Program-made: the position numbers and the translations under genes | In this document: positions 7,773 through 16,598 of the stretch, one piece after another | Layout: every line of letters starts with the position of its first letter | Numbering within the stretch: the first letter of the stretch is position 1 | Assembly: GCF_002858805.1 (NCBI RefSeq) | Contig: NZ_PJZI01000017.1 | Span: 33,094-97,093 of the forward strand | Direction of reading: 5' to 3' | Length of the DNA stretch: 64,000 nucleotides | From: Chimaeribacter arupi | Lineage (GTDB): Bacteria > Pseudomonadota > Gammaproteobacteria > Enterobacterales > Enterobacteriaceae | The notes under the pieces: generated by a model | Databases searched by the model: none | Seen by the model: only the letters and a program-made list of their open reading frames with translations | Told to the model about the DNA's origin: nothing

Positions 7773-10700
7773 CTGCCCATCCGCCCGCGTCAGAGCGTGC
7801 AGAAAGCCACGCGATTGTCCTGCCCGGCGAGGCGGTGTTCAGCGCCCTGGTGCAGGAGGGCCATATCGAGTGGCTGTCATGCCGCGATCCGGCCACCGGT
7901 GACACCTTCACGCTTGCCACGGCCGCCTCAGACGACGCCGTTTACCCCGTCACGCAACTGCTGAAAAATGAGTGTTCATTGCGGGCAAAACTCTCTGAGC
8001 AATGGGCGCTGAAACCGCTGGGGCATACCCTTTACAAAGGCCGCTACGCGCTGGTTTTCCGCCCCTTCGCCTACCGCACGCTGGCCGATACCCTGTGTGT
8101 GCCGCCCGGCCCGCTCCAGGCATTTCTGCACAGCGCCGTGATGCTCTGCCAGGCGCTGGGGCAGATGCACCAGCAGGGGCTGGTACACGGGGACATCAAA
8201 CCGGCCAACTTTTTCTTCCTTGAGGAAGGAAAGGTGCATCTGGGCGGGTTCGGGCTGGCCGCGGTCGACACCCAGGTGGTTCAGCAGGCGAGGATGCCGG
8301 TCACAGGCGGGACACCGGCCTACATGTCGCCCGAGCATACCTCCCGGACGGCGCACCCGGTCAGCCGCGTCAGCGATCTCTACAGCCTGGGCATCGTGCT
8401 GTATGAGCTGCTCACCGGCAAACTGCCCTACGGCAATGCCGGGGGCGGGCACGATGAATGGGTGCACCACCACATCGCCTCGGAAGCGCTGCCGCCGCAC
8501 AGCCTGCGCAACGAGGTGCCGGCCGTGCTCTCGTCGATTATTTTACGCTTGCTGGCCAAGTCACCGGAATACCGTTACCAGACGGCAGAAGGCGTGATCG
8601 CCGATCTGCGGCGCTGCCAGTCCAACCTGATGCCTGACGGTATTATTGAAGGCTTTACCCTGGGGTTACAGGATGTGCAGCATTCCGCGTTATCTGCCGA
8701 GGCGCTGTTTACCGAACACCCCCAGGCTGCCGCGGTGCTGGCCGCGTTTGACGACGTCAGCCGCAGCGGCAAACACAGCCTGGTCGCTATCGGCGGCACG
8801 CCCGGTGCCGGTAAATCCTCCCTGCTCGCGTCGGTGCTGAAAACGCTGCGCAACAAAAACGCCCTGCTGAGCGTGGTGAAAGCGGATCAGCATTCGCCGG
8901 TATTGCCCTATGCGGTGTTTACCACCGCCTTCAGAACGCTGGTGCTCCATCTGCTCGGGCTGCCCGCCGACGACATGGCAGGCTGGAAAAGCCACCTCAT
9001 GCGGCGGCTGGGCAGCGCGACCGGCCTGGCGGTCAACCTTTTGCCCGAGCTGGGCATCCTGCTTAACCAGCCCGCGGCCATGCACACGCAGACTTACTCG
9101 CCCGATGCCGGGGACCGTTTCACCCTGGCGGCCTGTAGCCTGGCGAAGGCCTTTACGGCACCGGGCAGGCCGCTGGTGTTGCTGATTGATGATATCCACT
9201 GGGCTGACCAGGCGACCCTGCAACTGCTGGGCAGCCTGCTGAGCGCCGGCGAAGATATCCCGTTGTTGCTGGTCATCACGCACCGGGACGCCGTGTCATT
9301 GCCCTGCCCGGACGTGGCCGCCCGCCTTACCGGCCTGCGCGCGGCGGCCCACCGGATTGTGGATATCACCCCCCAGCCGTTGTCGGTCAAACAGATCGCC
9401 CGCTGGCTGGCCGGGCTGCTCCATACCCGCAGCGCCGCCACCCTGGAGCTGGCGGAGATCATCCATGAAAAAACCGCCGGCAACCCGCTCGCCACGCGGG
9501 AATTTTACCGGCAGGCGGTGCGGGACAACCACATTACGCCCCTGGCACCGTTTAAATGGACGTATGACGCCCCGGCACTGAAAAACTGCCACTACACCGC
9601 CAACGTCGCCGCCGGTGTCTTAACCCACCTGGAAACCCTGTCTCCTGCTGTCCGCCTGCTGCTGGGAAAACTTGCCTGTGCCGGCAGCACCGGCGAGCTG
9701 GAGGTGATGGGCAACATTCTCGCCACCCCGGTGGCGGAGATAAAGGCCACCCTGTTACCGGCCGTCACTGCCCGGCTGGTCAGCCTGACCGGCACCGGTT
9801 ATGCCTTTATGCATAAAAGCATGCATGAGGCCGCGCTTAATTTACTGGCACCCGACGAAAAAGATGCGTTCCATTACGCCGCGGCCTGCCATTACGCCCA
9901 GGCCGCCGGCCAGGACAGGGGCGGTGCCCTGCTTTTCTGGGCCGCGCACCATGTGATGTCGATCAAACAAGCCCGCGGCCTGGTCACCGAGACGGAACCC
10001 GTCTGCCGCCTGCTGCTTCAGGCGGGTAAGCAGGCCAAAATGACCGGGGATTACGTCTCTGCCCTGCGCTATTTACAGGCTGCCCGCGGCTTCAGAGAAA
10101 CAGAAAGTCATCACAATGACAGCGAACTGCTGCTTGAAGAGGCGGAGTGTGAGTTCTTAAACGGCAACCTGCCGGCGGCGCTGGAGGCAGGCTCAAAAAT
10201 CCTGGCCTTGCCGGGTGACATGACGGACAAAGCCGAAGCGGCCTGTCTGGTGGCTGAAATCCATATGCGCCGTTCTGACAGCCAACTGGCGCTGGAAACG
10301 GCGCTCGCCTGGCTCTCGGTGTTCGGCATCCGGTTGAAACGCTACCCGGATAAAGCGGAGTGTGACGCGGCCAGGCTGCTGCTGAAACAGGATGTCGGCA
10401 AAAACCCCTACACCCGGTTCCGCACCCTGCCGCGCCTGGATTGCCGAAAAACCGAAGCCATCATGGACCTGATGGCCAGCGCCAGCACGGTGGCTGCGTT
10501 CATCAGCCCGCGCCTGCAATTTATGATCCTGTGCCGGTTGCTGCACCTGACGATGGCCCACGGCATCAGCGGTGCCTCGACGCTGGCGCTCTCCTGGTAC
10601 GGCGTGGTCTGCGGCGACCAATATGACGAGTACAGCCGCGGCTTTGCCAGCACGCTGCTGGCGCGGGAGCTGGTGTATAAGCATGATTTTGTCAGTTATA

Positions 10701-13336
10701 AAGCCCGTACGCTGCTGCCGATAGACCAGGTCAGTATCTGGACGATGCCCCTGACCTACGCGATTGAGTGCGCCAAAGCGACCTTTGATGTCGCCGTGGA
10801 GAATGGCGACCGGACGACCGCCTGTCTGGCGCTGCGCCACCTCACCATGAACACCCTGGCCCGCGGCGATCACCTGGACAGCGTCCACACCGCGATCACC
10901 CGCGGCATGGTGTATGTGCGCAAAGCCCAGTACCGTGACGTGGAAGTGATACTGCGGATGCAGCGTGATTACGTGACGTTCCTGCGTAAACCCAGCGGCG
11001 GGGCGTTCAGCGGTGACCAGTTCCAGCCGCCGCCGATCAACGCGGCCAGGCCGGAACTGGCCGTGGAACCGCTGTTTCTGATGCAGTTCTGGAGCCGCCT
11101 GTATAAAGGCATGGCGCACTTTTTTGCCGGGGAATATGACGCGGCCGGGCGCTTTTTTGCCGAGGCCGCGCCGTTGACGGCGTTCATCCCCGGCCATGTC
11201 CATATCCTGGATTTCCACCTGTACAGTGCGCTGGCGCTGTCAGTTCCCCTGACGCCCGCTGAGTTTGACGGGCAAAAGCGCCGGGGTTTTATGCGCCACC
11301 TGGAGAAAGTGGTCACCTGGGCGAATGAGAATGCCAAAACCTTTGCCGACAAAGAGGCGTTGCTGCGTGCCGAGCTGCTGAGGCTGGGCGGCGACGCGAC
11401 ACAGGCGATGGAGCATTATGAACAGGCCATCGCGCTGTCACGCCAGGGGCAATTTTCCCATCTTGAAGGGCTGGCCTGTGAGCTGGCGGCGCGTGCAGCC
11501 TATGACCGGGGCATGGCGTTTGCCGGTGATGCCTACCTGAAAGGCGCGATGTCCGCCTGGGATCGCTGGGGGGCCGGGGCAAAAGTGCGCCAGCTTGAGA
11601 TGCGCTACCCGGCGCTGGCCAACCAGACCCCACAGACGGCATTAAACACAGTGGCGTTTGAGCAAAGCTCCCTCATCAGCGATTTGCAGAGCATGGTTAC
11701 CGCGATGCGGGCGCTGACGGAAGAGATCGACCTCCACCGCCTGATCAACATCCTGATGGTGATGCTGGTGGAACGGGCCGGTGCCCAGCAGTGTATGCTG
11801 ATCCGCCTGACCAAAGATAACGTGCCGGAGATTCAGGCCAGGGCCACCACCACCGTGGAAGGGATCAAAGTTAAAATCGTCAAAGAGCTGCCGGTGGCGA
11901 CCGATCTGCCGCTGTCGATCCTCTCTGCGGTGATCCGTACCGGCCGGGAGATCCGCACCGGCAAACCTGAAGTCTTCAGCCCGTTCAGCCAGGACAATTA
12001 CCTGGTGGCGTCAGGCGCTGCGGTGATGTGTGTGCCGATGTACCGCCAGGCCCAAATGGTGGGGGTGCTCTATCTCGAAAACCGGCTGATGCCGGATGTG
12101 TTCACCGCTGAGCATTCACGGATTGTCTCCATGCTTGGCGCGCAGGCCGCCGTCTCGCTGGAAACGGCCCGCCTCTATGCGGAGCTGCTGGATGAAAACA
12201 TCCAGCGCCGCAAAATAGAGAAGCAGTTGCGCGCCAGCCAGACGTCACTGATCCTTGGGGAAAAAATCAGCAATACCGGCACATGGCACTGGATGCTGGA
12301 GCCGGACATCCAGCTGATCTCGGATGAATACAAACGCATCATGGGGCTGCCGCCCGGCCAGACACGCACCTCCATGGCGGAGTTCCAGAGCCGCGTCCAC
12401 CCGGATGATATCGGCAGCCTCAAAGAGCTGATCGACACCAGTGTGCTGAACGGGGCGGTGATGCAGGCGGAGTTCCGCATCATCCGCGATGACGGCGAAT
12501 GCCGTTACATCAAAGGCATTGGCGAACCGGTCGAAAACTGGCCGGAGGTGGCGGAGTATTTCGGCACGCTCACGGACATCACCGCGCAACGCCACTCGGA
12601 GGATGCCGTGCGGATTGCGCAGGCTGAGCTGGCCCGCGTGGCGCGCGCCACCACCGTCGGCCAGCTTACGTCGTCGATCGCCCATGAGATAAACCAGCCG
12701 CTGATGTCCATCGTGGCCAATGCCGGGGCCAGCCTGCGCTGGCTGAAACGCGACCCCTTGCATCTCGACAATGCCACCCAGAGCATTGAAGAGATCATCC
12801 GCGAGGGGCAGCGCGCCGGTAACATCATCCGCGGGTTACAGGCGCTCACCCGTAACCAGGTGTCAGAGTTCGCGCCGGTCAGGCTGCACCTGATCACGCG
12901 GGATATCCTGGCCTTGTCCCGGCAGGAACTTGAACGCCGTTCGGTGTCGCTGGAGCTGGATTTGAGCGCGCAGCATGATGAGGTGTGCGGCGAGAGCGTC
13001 CAGATCCAGCAGGTGCTGCTGAATCTGGTGATCAATGCCATCGAGGCAATGGCCGATAACCGCGGCGCGCGCACCTTACGCATCGCCTCCGCCAACCTCC
13101 CGGCGGATTGCCTGCGCATTGAGGTCGCGGATAACGGCACCGGCCTGTCTGACGAGGTGTTGGGGAAACTCTTCGATTCGTTCTACACCACCAAGGCAGA
13201 AGGCATGGGGATGGGGCTGACCATCAGCCATGAGATTATTAAACGGCACGGCGGCGTGCTTAATGCAGAAAACCGCCTGGGTGGGGGCAGCCTGTTCTGG
13301 TTTACCCTGCCCCTGAGCACGCCGGATAACAGGTGA
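7769..13336 (+). CDS. Giant sensor: Ser/Thr kinase-like, AAA ATPase, GAF, PAS, histidine kinase
   Basis: This 1855-residue cytosolic sensor has the layout annotated elsewhere as a trifunctional serine/threonine kinase/ATP-binding/histidine kinase. Domains in order: kinase-like domain (~50-290) with H140GDIKPAN and SPEH; ATPase with Walker A GTPGAGKS (Lys349) and Walker B LLIDDIHWAD (~472-479); a long helical TPR-like region (~650-1280); GAF (~1310-1480); PAS (~1500-1610); then HisKA with His1639 (SIAHEINQPL) and HATPase (N-box ~1752-1760, DNGTGLS, GMGMGL). The DFG Asp is Gly160 (GGFG) and no Gly-rich loop is recognisable, so the first domain may be a pseudokinase. No membrane segment is evident. 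It is coupled by a four-base overlap to the receiver gene upstream. The signal is unknown. Confidence 0.92.
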   Translation: MTAHPPASERAESHAIVLPGEAVFSALVQEGHIEWLSCRDPATGDTFTLATAASDDAVYPVTQLLKNECSLRAKLSEQWALKPLGHTLYKGRYALVFRPFAYRTLADTLCVPPGPLQAFLHSAVMLCQALGQMHQQGLVHGDIKPANFFFLEEGKVHLGGFGLAAVDTQVVQQARMPVTGGTPAYMSPEHTSRTAHPVSRVSDLYSLGIVLYELLTGKLPYGNAGGGHDEWVHHHIASEALPPHSLRNEVPAVLSSIILRLLAKSPEYRYQTAEGVIADLRRCQSNLMPDGIIEGFTLGLQDVQHSALSAEALFTEHPQAAAVLAAFDDVSRSGKHSLVAIGGTPGAGKSSLLASVLKTLRNKNALLSVVKADQHSPVLPYAVFTTAFRTLVLHLLGLPADDMAGWKSHLMRRLGSATGLAVNLLPELGILLNQPAAMHTQTYSPDAGDRFTLAACSLAKAFTAPGRPLVLLIDDIHWADQATLQLLGSLLSAGEDIPLLLVITHRDAVSLPCPDVAARLTGLRAAAHRIVDITPQPLSVKQIARWLAGLLHTRSAATLELAEIIHEKTAGNPLATREFYRQAVRDNHITPLAPFKWTYDAPALKNCHYTANVAAGVLTHLETLSPAVRLLLGKLACAGSTGELEVMGNILATPVAEIKATLLPAVTARLVSLTGTGYAFMHKSMHEAALNLLAPDEKDAFHYAAACHYAQAAGQDRGGALLFWAAHHVMSIKQARGLVTETEPVCRLLLQAGKQAKMTGDYVSALRYLQAARGFRETESHHNDSELLLEEAECEFLNGNLPAALEAGSKILALPGDMTDKAEAACLVAEIHMRRSDSQLALETALAWLSVFGIRLKRYPDKAECDAARLLLKQDVGKNPYTRFRTLPRLDCRKTEAIMDLMASASTVAAFISPRLQFMILCRLLHLTMAHGISGASTLALSWYGVVCGDQYDEYSRGFASTLLARELVYKHDFVSYKARTLLPIDQVSIWTMPLTYAIECAKATFDVAVENGDRTTACLALRHLTMNTLARGDHLDSVHTAITRGMVYVRKAQYRDVEVILRMQRDYVTFLRKPSGGAFSGDQFQPPPINAARPELAVEPLFLMQFWSRLYKGMAHFFAGEYDAAGRFFAEAAPLTAFIPGHVHILDFHLYSALALSVPLTPAEFDGQKRRGFMRHLEKVVTWANENAKTFADKEALLRAELLRLGGDATQAMEHYEQAIALSRQGQFSHLEGLACELAARAAYDRGMAFAGDAYLKGAMSAWDRWGAGAKVRQLEMRYPALANQTPQTALNTVAFEQSSLISDLQSMVTAMRALTEEIDLHRLINILMVMLVERAGAQQCMLIRLTKDNVPEIQARATTTVEGIKVKIVKELPVATDLPLSILSAVIRTGREIRTGKPEVFSPFSQDNYLVASGAAVMCVPMYRQAQMVGVLYLENRLMPDVFTAEHSRIVSMLGAQAAVSLETARLYAELLDENIQRRKIEKQLRASQTSLILGEKISNTGTWHWMLEPDIQLISDEYKRIMGLPPGQTRTSMAEFQSRVHPDDIGSLKELIDTSVLNGAVMQAEFRIIRDDGECRYIKGIGEPVENWPEVAEYFGTLTDITAQRHSEDAVRIAQAELARVARATTVGQLTSSIAHEINQPLMSIVANAGASLRWLKRDPLHLDNATQSIEEIIREGQRAGNIIRGLQALTRNQVSEFAPVRLHLITRDILALSRQELERRSVSLELDLSAQHDEVCGESVQIQQVLLNLVINAIEAMADNRGARTLRIASANLPADCLRIEVADNGTGLSDEVLGKLFDSFYTTKAEGMGMGLTISHEIIKRHGGVLNAENRLGGGSLFWFTLPLSTPDNR

Positions 13337-13420
13337 CGGCCGCGCGCCCGGCAGTGACGCGGGGCGCCGGTAAATACCGCCACGTCCGGGTAAAAAACGG
13401 CACCCGCGTTTCAATTATCT

Positions 13421-13446
13421 TTTCGTATACCTATCCGTTTGTATAG
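13421..13446. promoter_or_regulatory. Putative operator upstream of the AraC gene
   Basis: TTTCGTATA (13421-13429) runs into ATACCTATCC (13427-13436), followed by GTATA. Both longer words also occur in the large palindrome at 6285-6314, the second on the other strand. The site lies about 100 bp before the AraC start at 13545, suggesting co-regulation or autoregulation. Confidence 0.5.
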
Positions 13447-13544
13447 CTACTGTTTCTCTCTTTTTACGCTGATAATCTTCCTACGGTTTTTATTTCAGGC
13501 ATCGCGCTATTCTCAGCGGATACCTGAAACATTGCGGGATAATT

Positions 13545-14150
13545 ATGTTTCAGCCTACCTTCAGCCCGTCACCGGCTTATTCCCCGCATAACAGACGGGA
13601 AAATATCAGCCCGGCACCCACGGCGAATATCGTATTGCATAATGAGAGAGTGTCACTCGCCATTATTATCCCGTCATTATTGCCGGGAGGGCATGATGTC
13701 AGGATTATGGGCGGCCTGTCCGGACATATTACCGCGCGGGACGACGCGATCTTTGCCGTGGTGCAGCAGATGGTGGCGTGGATTGAACATAATCTGGATG
13801 AGCGTTTGTCGGTGGAGAAAATTTCCCAAAAGAGCGGCTATTCCGTCTGGCATTTCCAGCGCAAATTTGTGCAGTTCACCGGGCTGAATGTGTATGAATA
13901 CGTCCGCATACGCCAGGTCATCAGCGCCGCCTTTGCCCTGACCCGCACCCGGAAAAAGATCCTGGAGATTGCCGTTGAAAATGGCTTCAGTTGCCAGACT
14001 GCCTTTACCCGCACATTGCGGAAAATGACCAGGCTGACACCGGGCCAGATGCGCCGGCAATTTACCGGCCACGATCAGGGGCTGATACATTTTATTGGCG
14101 CATTGCTCCACCCGGCAAATAACCGGGAAGAGTCCGCTTCTTTCCTCTGA
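13545..14150 (+). CDS. AraC-family transcriptional regulator
   Basis: A 201-residue AraC/XylS-type activator. The DNA-binding domain covers about residues 75-175 with both helix-turn-helix units (LSVEKISQKSGYSVWHFQRKF and ILEIAVENGFSCQTAFTRTL) and the P-G-Q-x-R-R signature. It resembles the SoxS/MarA/Rob group in having almost no ligand domain. The first ~55 residues are Pro/Ser-rich without a recognised fold, so an internal start near 13708 (MGGLSGH) is possible. It sits between the sensor gene and the exported esterase, and its upstream region shares operator words with the hydrolase promoter at 6285. It is a good candidate for the cassette's transcriptional activator. Confidence 0.85.
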   Translation: MFQPTFSPSPAYSPHNRRENISPAPTANIVLHNERVSLAIIIPSLLPGGHDVRIMGGLSGHITARDDAIFAVVQQMVAWIEHNLDERLSVEKISQKSGYSVWHFQRKFVQFTGLNVYEYVRIRQVISAAFALTRTRKKILEIAVENGFSCQTAFTRTLRKMTRLTPGQMRRQFTGHDQGLIHFIGALLHPANNREESASFL

Positions 14151-14253
14151 CGCCAAAATGTTGAGTCGTGCGTTATTTGCGGTTGGAGCTGACGGCATAT
14201 AACGCAACACTTAACCTATTTGTGATGTATTGACTGACTTACAGGGAATATTA

Positions 14254-15273
14254 ATGAAAATTAAAATGAGCGCGGTCGCGGTATTATTGGCGGCCCAGAT
14301 GTCGGCGGCCTTTGCGGCCGATAATGACAATACCTCGGCACCGACAGCGGGTGTGAACGCCTTTCTGAACGTGCTGAACGGCAGCGGCGGCAAACCGATT
14401 GAGCAGCTTTCGCCTGCCGCCGCCCGTGAGGTGCTGATCGGCGCGCAAAAAGGCGCGGCCTTGCCGCCTGCCGTTGTCTCTGAAAAAGTGATCACCGTGT
14501 TGGGGCAGCCTTTGACACTCACGGTTGTGAAGCCGGAAAACAGCACCGGTAACTTGCCGGTGTTTATGTTCTTCCACGGCGGCGGCTGGGTGCTGGGGGA
14601 TTTCCCGACCCACGAACGTCTGGTGCGTGATCTGGTCAACGGGTCGGGTGCCGCGGCGGTGTTTGTTAACTACACGCCCTCGCCGGAAGCGCACTACCCG
14701 GTGGCCATCACCCAGGCATACGAGGCCACCAAATGGGTGGCGCAGCATGGCGGGGAGATTGGCGTCGACGGCTCGCGCCTGGCGCTGGCAGGCAACAGCG
14801 TCGGCGGTAATATGGTGGCGGCGGTGGCCCTTCAGGCGAAGCAGTACCATTCACCGGCTATCCGTTACAGCGTTATGCTGTGGCCGGTGACCGATGCCCA
14901 CTTTGACACCGCCTCGTACCAGCAATTTGAAAACGGCCATTTCCTGACCAGGAATATGATGAAGTGGTTCTGGGACAACTACACCACCTCAGAAAAAGAC
15001 CGCAATAACATCTTCGCCTCGCCGCTGCGTGCCGACAGTGAACAGCTCAAAGGCCTGCCGCCGACGCTGATCCAGACCGCCGAGCTGGACGTGCTGCGCG
15101 ACGAAGGGGAAGCCTTTGGCCGCAAGCTGGATGCCGCCGGTGTGCCGGTGACCGTCACGCGCTATAACGGGATGATTCACGACTATGGCCTGCTCAACGC
15201 CCTGAGCCAGGAACCCACCGTCCGCACGGCGCTGCAACAGGCCTCTACAGCACTGAAAACCCACCTGCAATAA
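14254..15273 (+). CDS. Exported alpha/beta hydrolase (HSL-type esterase)
   Basis: A 339-residue alpha/beta hydrolase of the hormone-sensitive-lipase group with a signal peptide (about 22 residues, cleaving after SAAFA), so probably periplasmic. It shows the oxyanion-hole motif HGGGW and the nucleophile elbow GNSVGGN, where most relatives have GDSAGG; the Ser is kept. The acidic residue and His lie near the end (about AELDVLRDEGE and MIHDYGLLNAL). I chose ATG 14254 over 14230 because GGGAA precedes it and the signal peptide begins there. Two hairpins follow. It is the last gene of the hydrolase cassette and follows the AraC gene on the same strand. The natural ester substrate is unknown. Confidence 0.85.
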   Translation: MKIKMSAVAVLLAAQMSAAFAADNDNTSAPTAGVNAFLNVLNGSGGKPIEQLSPAAAREVLIGAQKGAALPPAVVSEKVITVLGQPLTLTVVKPENSTGNLPVFMFFHGGGWVLGDFPTHERLVRDLVNGSGAAAVFVNYTPSPEAHYPVAITQAYEATKWVAQHGGEIGVDGSRLALAGNSVGGNMVAAVALQAKQYHSPAIRYSVMLWPVTDAHFDTASYQQFENGHFLTRNMMKWFWDNYTTSEKDRNNIFASPLRADSEQLKGLPPTLIQTAELDVLRDEGEAFGRKLDAAGVPVTVTRYNGMIHDYGLLNALSQEPTVRTALQQASTALKTHLQ

Positions 15274-15279
15274 TCAGGG

Positions 15280-15302
15280 GCCGGCAGCGGGGCGCTGCCG
15301 GC
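15280..15302 (+). terminator. Hairpin terminator after the esterase
   Basis: Perfect 10-bp GC-rich arms (15280-15289, 15293-15302) with a GGG loop stand seven bases after the esterase stop. There is no U-tract beyond CATCTGTTCC. Confidence 0.55.
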
Positions 15303-15313
15303 ATCTGTTCCAG

Positions 15314-15339
15314 AGCGGCAGGAAAACAGGCCTGCCGCT
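15314..15339. other. Inverted repeat with 8-bp spacer upstream of the Cre homologue
   Basis: Arms AGCGGCAGG and CCTGCCGCT (9 bp, perfect) flank an asymmetric 8-bp spacer, AAAACAGG. This arm-spacer-arm layout fits a Cre/lox-type recombination site, about 195 bp before the recombinase start. It could equally be a second terminator hairpin for the esterase. The arms are shorter than the 13 bp of loxP and unrelated in sequence. Confidence 0.3.
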
Positions 15340-15532
15340 TCCTGCGTGATCAGCATATGAAAACAGCACACCGCCATTAACATCATGTTTATGCCTGGAA
15401 GCCCCCGGCAAAAACGGCCATTATGCAGGGTATCGTTAACCGCTTTTCGCCGGGCAGAGCGCCGGTGGATGTTTTTGGGAAAGCGGGTTACTACTCTTCC
15501 CCACCCTGAAAAGGCGAATAAACAGGCGAATT

Positions 15533-16567
15533 ATGGCTGAGATGATTCAGATGCAGGGCGTCATGCCGATCCTGTCCGTGGATGAGGATATTGCCGCACA
15601 GCTCCGGGCATTCGTACAGGATAAAGACGCCTTTTCGCCGAATACCTGGCGGCAGTTGCTGAGTGTGATGCGCAGTTGCTGCCGCTGGGCGCAGGCGCAC
15701 CAGCGCACGTTCCTGCCGATGTCCCCGGACGACCTGCGGGACTACCTCACCTTCCTGCAAACCTCCGGGCGGGCTTCCTCCACCATTTCCACCCATGCGT
15801 CCCTGATTTCAATGTTACACCGTCACGCCGGGCTGGTGTCGCCGAATAGTTCACCGGCGGTGTCACGCACCATGAAGAAAATCAACCGTGTGGCGGTGGT
15901 GTCCGGCGAGCGCACCGGGCAGGCGGTGCCGTTCCGGCTGGCGGACCTGATGGCGCTGGATGCAGGCTGGGCAAGCTCGCTGCGGTTACAGGCGCGGCGC
16001 AACCTCGCTTTTTTGCATGTGGCGTACAGCACGCTGTTGCGGGTCAGTGAACTGGCGCGTTTGCGGGTCGGGGACATTACGCAGGCGGAGGATGGCCGCG
16101 TGATCCTGGATGTCGGCTACACCAAAACCATCGTGCAGACCGGCGGGTTGGTCAAAGCGCTCAGCGCCCTCTCCTCGCAGCGCCTGATGGAGTGGATCGC
16201 CATTGCCGGGCTGGCCGGAAAGCCGGACGCCTACCTGTTCTGCAAAGTCCACCGCACCAATAAAGCGATCGTGACGACACGCGCGCCGCTCAGCACCCCG
16301 GCGCTGGAAGCGATTTTCGCCCAGGCCTGGCAGGCCGCCGGGCAGGCGAAAACGGTAAAGGCGAATAAAGATCGCTACCTCGGCTGGAGCGGCCACAGCG
16401 CCCGCGTCGGGGCCGCGCAGGACATGGCCCAGCAAGGCTACAGCGTGGCGCAGATCATGCAGGAGGGCACCTGGAAAAAGCCGGAAACCCTGATGCGCTA
16501 CATCCGCAATGTGGAGGCACACCAGGGCGCGATGGTGGACTTGATGGAGAAAAAAAGCCGCCGGTGA
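15533..16567 (+). CDS. Cre-like tyrosine recombinase
   Basis: A 344-residue tyrosine recombinase strikingly like phage P1 Cre (343 residues) along its whole length. The N-terminal DNA-clamping domain matches (TWRQLLSVMRSCCRWA, DDLRDYLTFLQTSG, ISMLHRHAGL) and the C-terminal catalytic domain is complete. Active-site residues are Arg in TLLRVSELARLRV, Lys in GYTKT, the His/Arg box WSGHSARVGAA, Trp in EGTWKK, and nucleophile Tyr in LMRYIRNVEA. In P1, Cre resolves plasmid dimers at loxP; a similar plasmid-maintenance role is reasonable here. No loxP copy was seen; a candidate inverted repeat lies at 15314-15339. Alternative starts at Met4, Met7 or Met11 would not affect the catalytic domain. Confidence 0.92.
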   Translation: MAEMIQMQGVMPILSVDEDIAAQLRAFVQDKDAFSPNTWRQLLSVMRSCCRWAQAHQRTFLPMSPDDLRDYLTFLQTSGRASSTISTHASLISMLHRHAGLVSPNSSPAVSRTMKKINRVAVVSGERTGQAVPFRLADLMALDAGWASSLRLQARRNLAFLHVAYSTLLRVSELARLRVGDITQAEDGRVILDVGYTKTIVQTGGLVKALSALSSQRLMEWIAIAGLAGKPDAYLFCKVHRTNKAIVTTRAPLSTPALEAIFAQAWQAAGQAKTVKANKDRYLGWSGHSARVGAAQDMAQQGYSVAQIMQEGTWKKPETLMRYIRNVEAHQGAMVDLMEKKSRR

Positions 16568-16598
16568 GGGTTCTGGTTTTCCGGCGGTGTCACCACGA

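Noticed and set aside
10193..11218. 341-codon open frame on the minus strand inside the sensor gene
   Set aside because: Shadow of GC-rich coding DNA; no recognisable protein family and the sensor domains run through it. The same applies to 56034-57170 (minus) in treA, 34423-35268 (plus) in lysR and 5527-6174 (plus) in the amidohydrolase.
6285..13446. TTCGTATA/TATACGAA words that resemble loxP half-sites, near a Cre homologue
   Set aside because: Arms point the wrong way, there is no 8-bp spacer between paired arms, and both sites sit exactly in promoters. An operator explains them better.
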